Below are positions 60,966 through 64,000 of a stretch of DNA of 64,000 nucleotides, in pieces. The notes beneath the pieces are model-generated. The model ran no database searches. It worked only from the letters and a program-made list of their open reading frames with translations, and had not been told where the DNA came from. The position numbers were made by a program, and so were the translations under genes. How positions within the stretch are numbered: position 1 is the stretch's first letter; the number at the start of each line of letters is the position of its first letter. Source of the DNA: Pseudoduganella flava (lineage in GTDB: Bacteria > Pseudomonadota > Gammaproteobacteria > Burkholderiales > Burkholderiaceae_D); the NCBI RefSeq assembly GCF_007830495.1, contig NZ_VLKW01000003.1, positions 248,001-312,000 on the forward strand, read 5' to 3'.

Positions 60966-62806
60966 CAGAATGCAAAACAGCTGCAGCCGAACGCGCCCCA
61001 GAAGCCGGCGTAGTCCGACACGGGCACCGTGGACTTGCGCGCCACATCATGCGCATGCTTGTGCACCGCGCAGGCACCGGCGCACTGGTGCGGCAGCATC
61101 GCCGCGGCTTTCGGTGCCGCGGCGCGATAGTGGCCCGGCACTTTCGCCACGGGCGACCATTCGGGCAGCACGGGCAATGGCGGCGGGCCGAGCTTGTCGA
61201 ACTCCGCCTGGCCAAAGACGATCTTGCCGCCGACGACCGTCAGCACCGATTCGATCGCCTTGATCGCCTCTTCGTCCACGCTGAAGAAGTCGGCCGACAG
61301 CACGGCCAGGTCGGCCAGCATGCCTTCCTGGATGCGGCCTTTCTTGCCCTGCTCGTTCGAGAACCATGCGCTGCCCGCCGTCCACAATTCGATCGCCGTG
61401 TGCCGATCCAGTTTGGCGCCGGCGTCATACAGGCGCAGCCCGCCGACGGTGCGGCCGGACACGAGCCAGTACAGCGCCGTCCACGGGTTGTAGCTGGCCA
61501 CGCGGGTCGCGTCGGTGCCGGCACCGACCGGCACGCCGCTCTCCAGCATCCGCTTGATCGGCGGCGTGTGCGCCGCCGCGGCCGCACCGTAGCGTTCGAC
61601 GAAGTACTCGCCCTGGAACGCCATCCGGTGCTGGATCGCGATGCCGCCACCCAGCGCCTTCACGCGCTCGATGTTCCGTGGGCTGATCGTTTCCGCATGG
61701 TCGAACAGCCAGTGCAGGCCGTCGAACGGGATCTCGCGGTTGACCTTCTCGAACACGTCAAGCATGCGCGAGATCGATTCGTCATAGGTTGCATGCAGCC
61801 GGAACGGCCAGCGGTGCTGCACCAGGTGGCGCACCACCTGTTCCAGCTGTGCCTCCATCTCGGGCGGCAGGTCCGGGCGCGGCTCGAGAAAATCTTCGAA
61901 GTCCGCCGCCGAGAACACCAGCATCTCGCCGGCGCCGTTGTGGCGATACCAGTCGGTGCCGTCGCCAGGCTTGACGATCTCCGTCCACTGCTGGAAGTCG
62001 CGCAGCTCGCTGCCCTTGTTCTGCGTGAACAGGTTGTAGGCAATGCGGATCGTCAGCTGGTCTTCTTCCGCCAGGCGATGCACCACCTGGTAGTCCTCCG
62101 GGTAGTTCTGGAAGCCGCCGCCCGCGTCGATCGCGCTCGTCAGGCCCAGGCGGTTCAGTTCGCGCATGAAGTGGCGCGTGCTGTTGACCTGCTGGTCCAG
62201 CGGCAGCTTCGGGCCCTTCGCCAAGGTCGCGTACAGGATCATCGCATTGGGCCGCGCGATCAGCATGCCGGTCGGGTTGCCGTGCGCATCGCGCTGGATC
62301 TCGCCGCCGGGCGGCGCCGGCGTGTCCTTGTCGTAGCCGACGGCGCGCAACGCGGCCCGGTTCAGCAGCGCGCGATCGTACAGGTGCAGCACGAACACGG
62401 GCGTATCCGGTGCGGCGGCATTGATCTCGTCCAGCGTCGGCATGCGCCGCTCGGCGAACTGGAACTCGGTCCAACCCCCGACGACGCGGACCCATTGCGG
62501 GCTGGGCGTGCGCAGCGCCTGCTCCTTCAGCATGCGCAGCGCATCGGCCAGCGACGGCACGCCTTCCCAGCGCAGCTCGAGGTTGTAATTGAGGCCGCCG
62601 CGGATCAGGTGCAGGTGTGAGTCGTTCAGGCCGGGAACCACGGTGCGGCCGTTCAGGTCGATTACCTGGGCGTCCGGCGTGCGGTGGCGCATCACGTGGG
62701 CTTCATCGCCGACAGCAAGGAATTTGCCGTCGGCGATCGCGACGGCGGTGGCGGCGGGGTTCGATTTGTCGGCCGTGTGAAAGCGGCCGTTGATGAGGAT
62801 CAGCAT
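60965..62806 (-). CDS. Amidohydrolase (YtcJ-like, Amidohydrolase_3) with Cys-rich C-terminus
   Basis: A 613-residue metal-dependent hydrolase: DSHLHL (metal His pair) in VVPGLNDSHLHLIRGG, LHWLFDHAETISPRN (metal His), VPVGAGTDATRVASYNPW (metal Asp), and the C-terminal beta-sandwich strand GMLADLAVLSADFFSV. The substrate is unknown (family members act on amides and cyclic amides). The last 60 residues (about 555-613, HQCAGACAVHKHAHDV and GAFGCSCFAF) are rich in Cys and His and unlike the family body; they may bind metal. Coupled to two XapX genes by overlapping start/stop codons, forming one operon. Confidence 0.87.
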   Translation of the reverse strand: MLILINGRFHTADKSNPAATAVAIADGKFLAVGDEAHVMRHRTPDAQVIDLNGRTVVPGLNDSHLHLIRGGLNYNLELRWEGVPSLADALRMLKEQALRTPSPQWVRVVGGWTEFQFAERRMPTLDEINAAAPDTPVFVLHLYDRALLNRAALRAVGYDKDTPAPPGGEIQRDAHGNPTGMLIARPNAMILYATLAKGPKLPLDQQVNSTRHFMRELNRLGLTSAIDAGGGFQNYPEDYQVVHRLAEEDQLTIRIAYNLFTQNKGSELRDFQQWTEIVKPGDGTDWYRHNGAGEMLVFSAADFEDFLEPRPDLPPEMEAQLEQVVRHLVQHRWPFRLHATYDESISRMLDVFEKVNREIPFDGLHWLFDHAETISPRNIERVKALGGGIAIQHRMAFQGEYFVERYGAAAAAHTPPIKRMLESGVPVGAGTDATRVASYNPWTALYWLVSGRTVGGLRLYDAGAKLDRHTAIELWTAGSAWFSNEQGKKGRIQEGMLADLAVLSADFFSVDEEAIKAIESVLTVVGGKIVFGQAEFDKLGPPPLPVLPEWSPVAKVPGHYRAAAPKAAAMLPHQCAGACAVHKHAHDVARKSTVPVSDYAGFWGAFGCSCFAF

Positions 62807-62907
62807 GGTCTTGGCGGGTAGGCGATGGATGGTTCCATCATACGCACCTGCCGCGCCCCGTCATCCCCAGGACGGGGCGCATGCCCTCTGCTGAAAGGGA
62901 GACCCGG

Positions 62908-64000
62908 TCAGCGCTTGGCCAGCACCAGCGCGGCAAGGCTCAGCAGCGCCGCCACCGACAGGTAGTAGCCGACGTACTGCAAACCATACGTCGTGGCCAG
63001 CTTCGTGGCCGCATACGGCGCCAGCGAAGCGCCGAGGATGCCGGCCAGGTTGAACGTCAGCGATGCGCCCGTGTAGCGCACGGCGGCCGGGAACAGCTCG
63101 GACAGGATCGTGCCCAACGGCCCATACGTCATGCCCATCAGCGCGAGGCCCAGGCACAGGAACAGCGTCACCTGCACGGCGCTGGACGAGCCGAAGAACG
63201 GCCCCAGCACGAGGCCGAACATGGCGATCGCCGCCGAGACCCAGATCAGCGTGCGGCGCCGGCCGTGGCGATCCGCCAGCACGGCCGCCACGGGAATCGT
63301 CAGGCCGAAGAACACGACGGCGATCAGCTGCAGCACGAGCATCTGCTGGCGCGAGAAGCCCAGCGCGGAAACGCCCCAGTTCAGCGCGAACACCGTCATC
63401 AGGTAGAACAGAACGAATGTGGCCATCGCCATCAGCGTGCCCAGCACCAGCATGCGCGTGTGCTCGGTCAGCACCGTCATCGCCGGCACCTTGACGCGCT
63501 CGCCCTTGTCGAGCACCTTCTGGAAGTCGGGCGTCTCGGTGATCTTCAGGCGCACGTACAGGCCGACCAGCACCAGCACGGCGCTGGCCAGGAACGGCAC
63601 GCGCCAGCCCCACTGGAAGAACTGCTCGTCCGTCTGCAGTTCGGACAGCAGCAGGAAGATCCCGCCGCTGAGGAAAAAGCCGATCGGCGCGCCCAGCTGC
63701 GGGAACATGCCGTACCAGGCGCGTTTGCCGGGCGGTGCGTTCTCGGTGGCGAGCAGCACGGCGCCGCCCCACTCGCCGCCCAGGCCCAGGCCCTGGCCGA
63801 AGCGGCACAGCGCCAGCAGCAGCGGCGCGACGGCGCCGATCGACGCATAGGTGGGCAACAGGCCGATCAAGACGGTGGACAGGCCCATCGTCAACAGCGC
63901 CGCCACGAGCGTGGCCTTGCGGCCGATGCGGTCGCCGAAGTGGCCGAACACGGCCGAGCCGACGGGGCGCGCGAAGAACGCGATGGCGAACGTGGCCAGC
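62908..64000 (-). CDS. MFS transporter (MHS family), partial
   Basis: The open frame runs from the stop at 62908 through the window edge, so the N-terminal part lies outside. The visible 363 residues hold the MFS signature between TM2 and TM3 (FGHFGDRIGRKATLVAALLT), GEWGGAVLLATENAPPGKRA, and nine or more TM helices ending ALLSLAALVLAKR. The GHFGDRIGRK and GGEWGGA motifs mark the metabolite:H+ symporter group (proline/betaine, shikimate, dicarboxylate relatives). The substrate is not predictable. Same strand as the amidohydrolase operon, 101 bp upstream of it. Confidence 0.88.
   Translation of the reverse strand, partial: LATFAIAFFARPVGSAVFGHFGDRIGRKATLVAALLTMGLSTVLIGLLPTYASIGAVAPLLLALCRFGQGLGLGGEWGGAVLLATENAPPGKRAWYGMFPQLGAPIGFFLSGGIFLLLSELQTDEQFFQWGWRVPFLASAVLVLVGLYVRLKITETPDFQKVLDKGERVKVPAMTVLTEHTRMLVLGTLMAMATFVLFYLMTVFALNWGVSALGFSRQQMLVLQLIAVVFFGLTIPVAAVLADRHGRRRTLIWVSAAIAMFGLVLGPFFGSSSAVQVTLFLCLGLALMGMTYGPLGTILSELFPAAVRYTGASLTFNLAGILGASLAPYAATKLATTYGLQYVGYYLSVAALLSLAALVLAKR

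Overview
The window is GC-rich chromosomal DNA. Gene content, gene order and protein sequences fit a betaproteobacterium of the Oxalobacteraceae, probably Massilia or a close relative. This is inferred from the rpsU-yqeY-dnaG-rpoD order, the queG/tsaE/amiC and mutL-miaA-tRNA-Met neighbourhoods, and the intergenic palindromes built on a TCTGACCCC core. It is mostly core chromosome with one clear accessory insertion.

Layout: 1-5330 holds a partial membrane-protein gene, a secreted PLP-dependent class-V aminotransferase coupled to a TonB-dependent receptor whose leader can form a stem-loop, a small exported protein of unknown function, and a broken alpha/beta hydrolase. 5333-7650 is the accessory island. 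It has visibly lower GC and carries a three-TM SLATT-like protein and a reverse transcriptase in one translationally coupled operon, preceded by a roughly 120-nt sequence that folds into a closed multi-hairpin RNA. It sits between the hydrolase remnant and the 3' end of a CAU tRNA. I consider it the best candidate for a new or poorly described (anti-phage) system here.

7652-13361 is the macromolecular-synthesis operon on the minus strand (rpsU, yqeY, dnaG, rpoD, then tRNA). 13499-26478 holds housekeeping and signalling genes: a BaiN/YhiN-type flavoprotein, ybiB, aroG, a Rieske protein, tsaD, a LysR regulator, a K+ channel, a YdjM-like protein, DUF427, a GAF protein with a degenerate GGDEF, a FrnE-type DsbA protein, plsY, ybaK and an EEP-fold enzyme. 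26533-33508 has a PAS-GGDEF-EAL protein divergent from an RND efflux adaptor/permease pair. 33627-35325 has xerD and ogt. 35830-42327 is a TRAP dicarboxylate transporter operon (dctPQM) divergent from its sensor kinase and response regulator, plus a small AAA ATPase.

42339-55058 contains an adenylate-forming ligase, queG, tsaE-amiC, a mutarotase, a CopD-like protein, an alpha-carbonic anhydrase, DedA, a cyclophilin, mutL-miaA and two identical tRNA-Met genes behind a strong promoter. 55037-64000 is more lineage-specific: two diverged paralogues of an unknown exported family, a coiled-coil membrane protein, a possible nuclease-fold protein, a subtilase with an N-terminal VHL-beta-like domain and a C-terminal DUF4214, an amidohydrolase coupled to two XapX proteins, and an MFS transporter that runs off the end.

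All function calls rest on reading motifs and family resemblance by eye. No database search or folding program was run.
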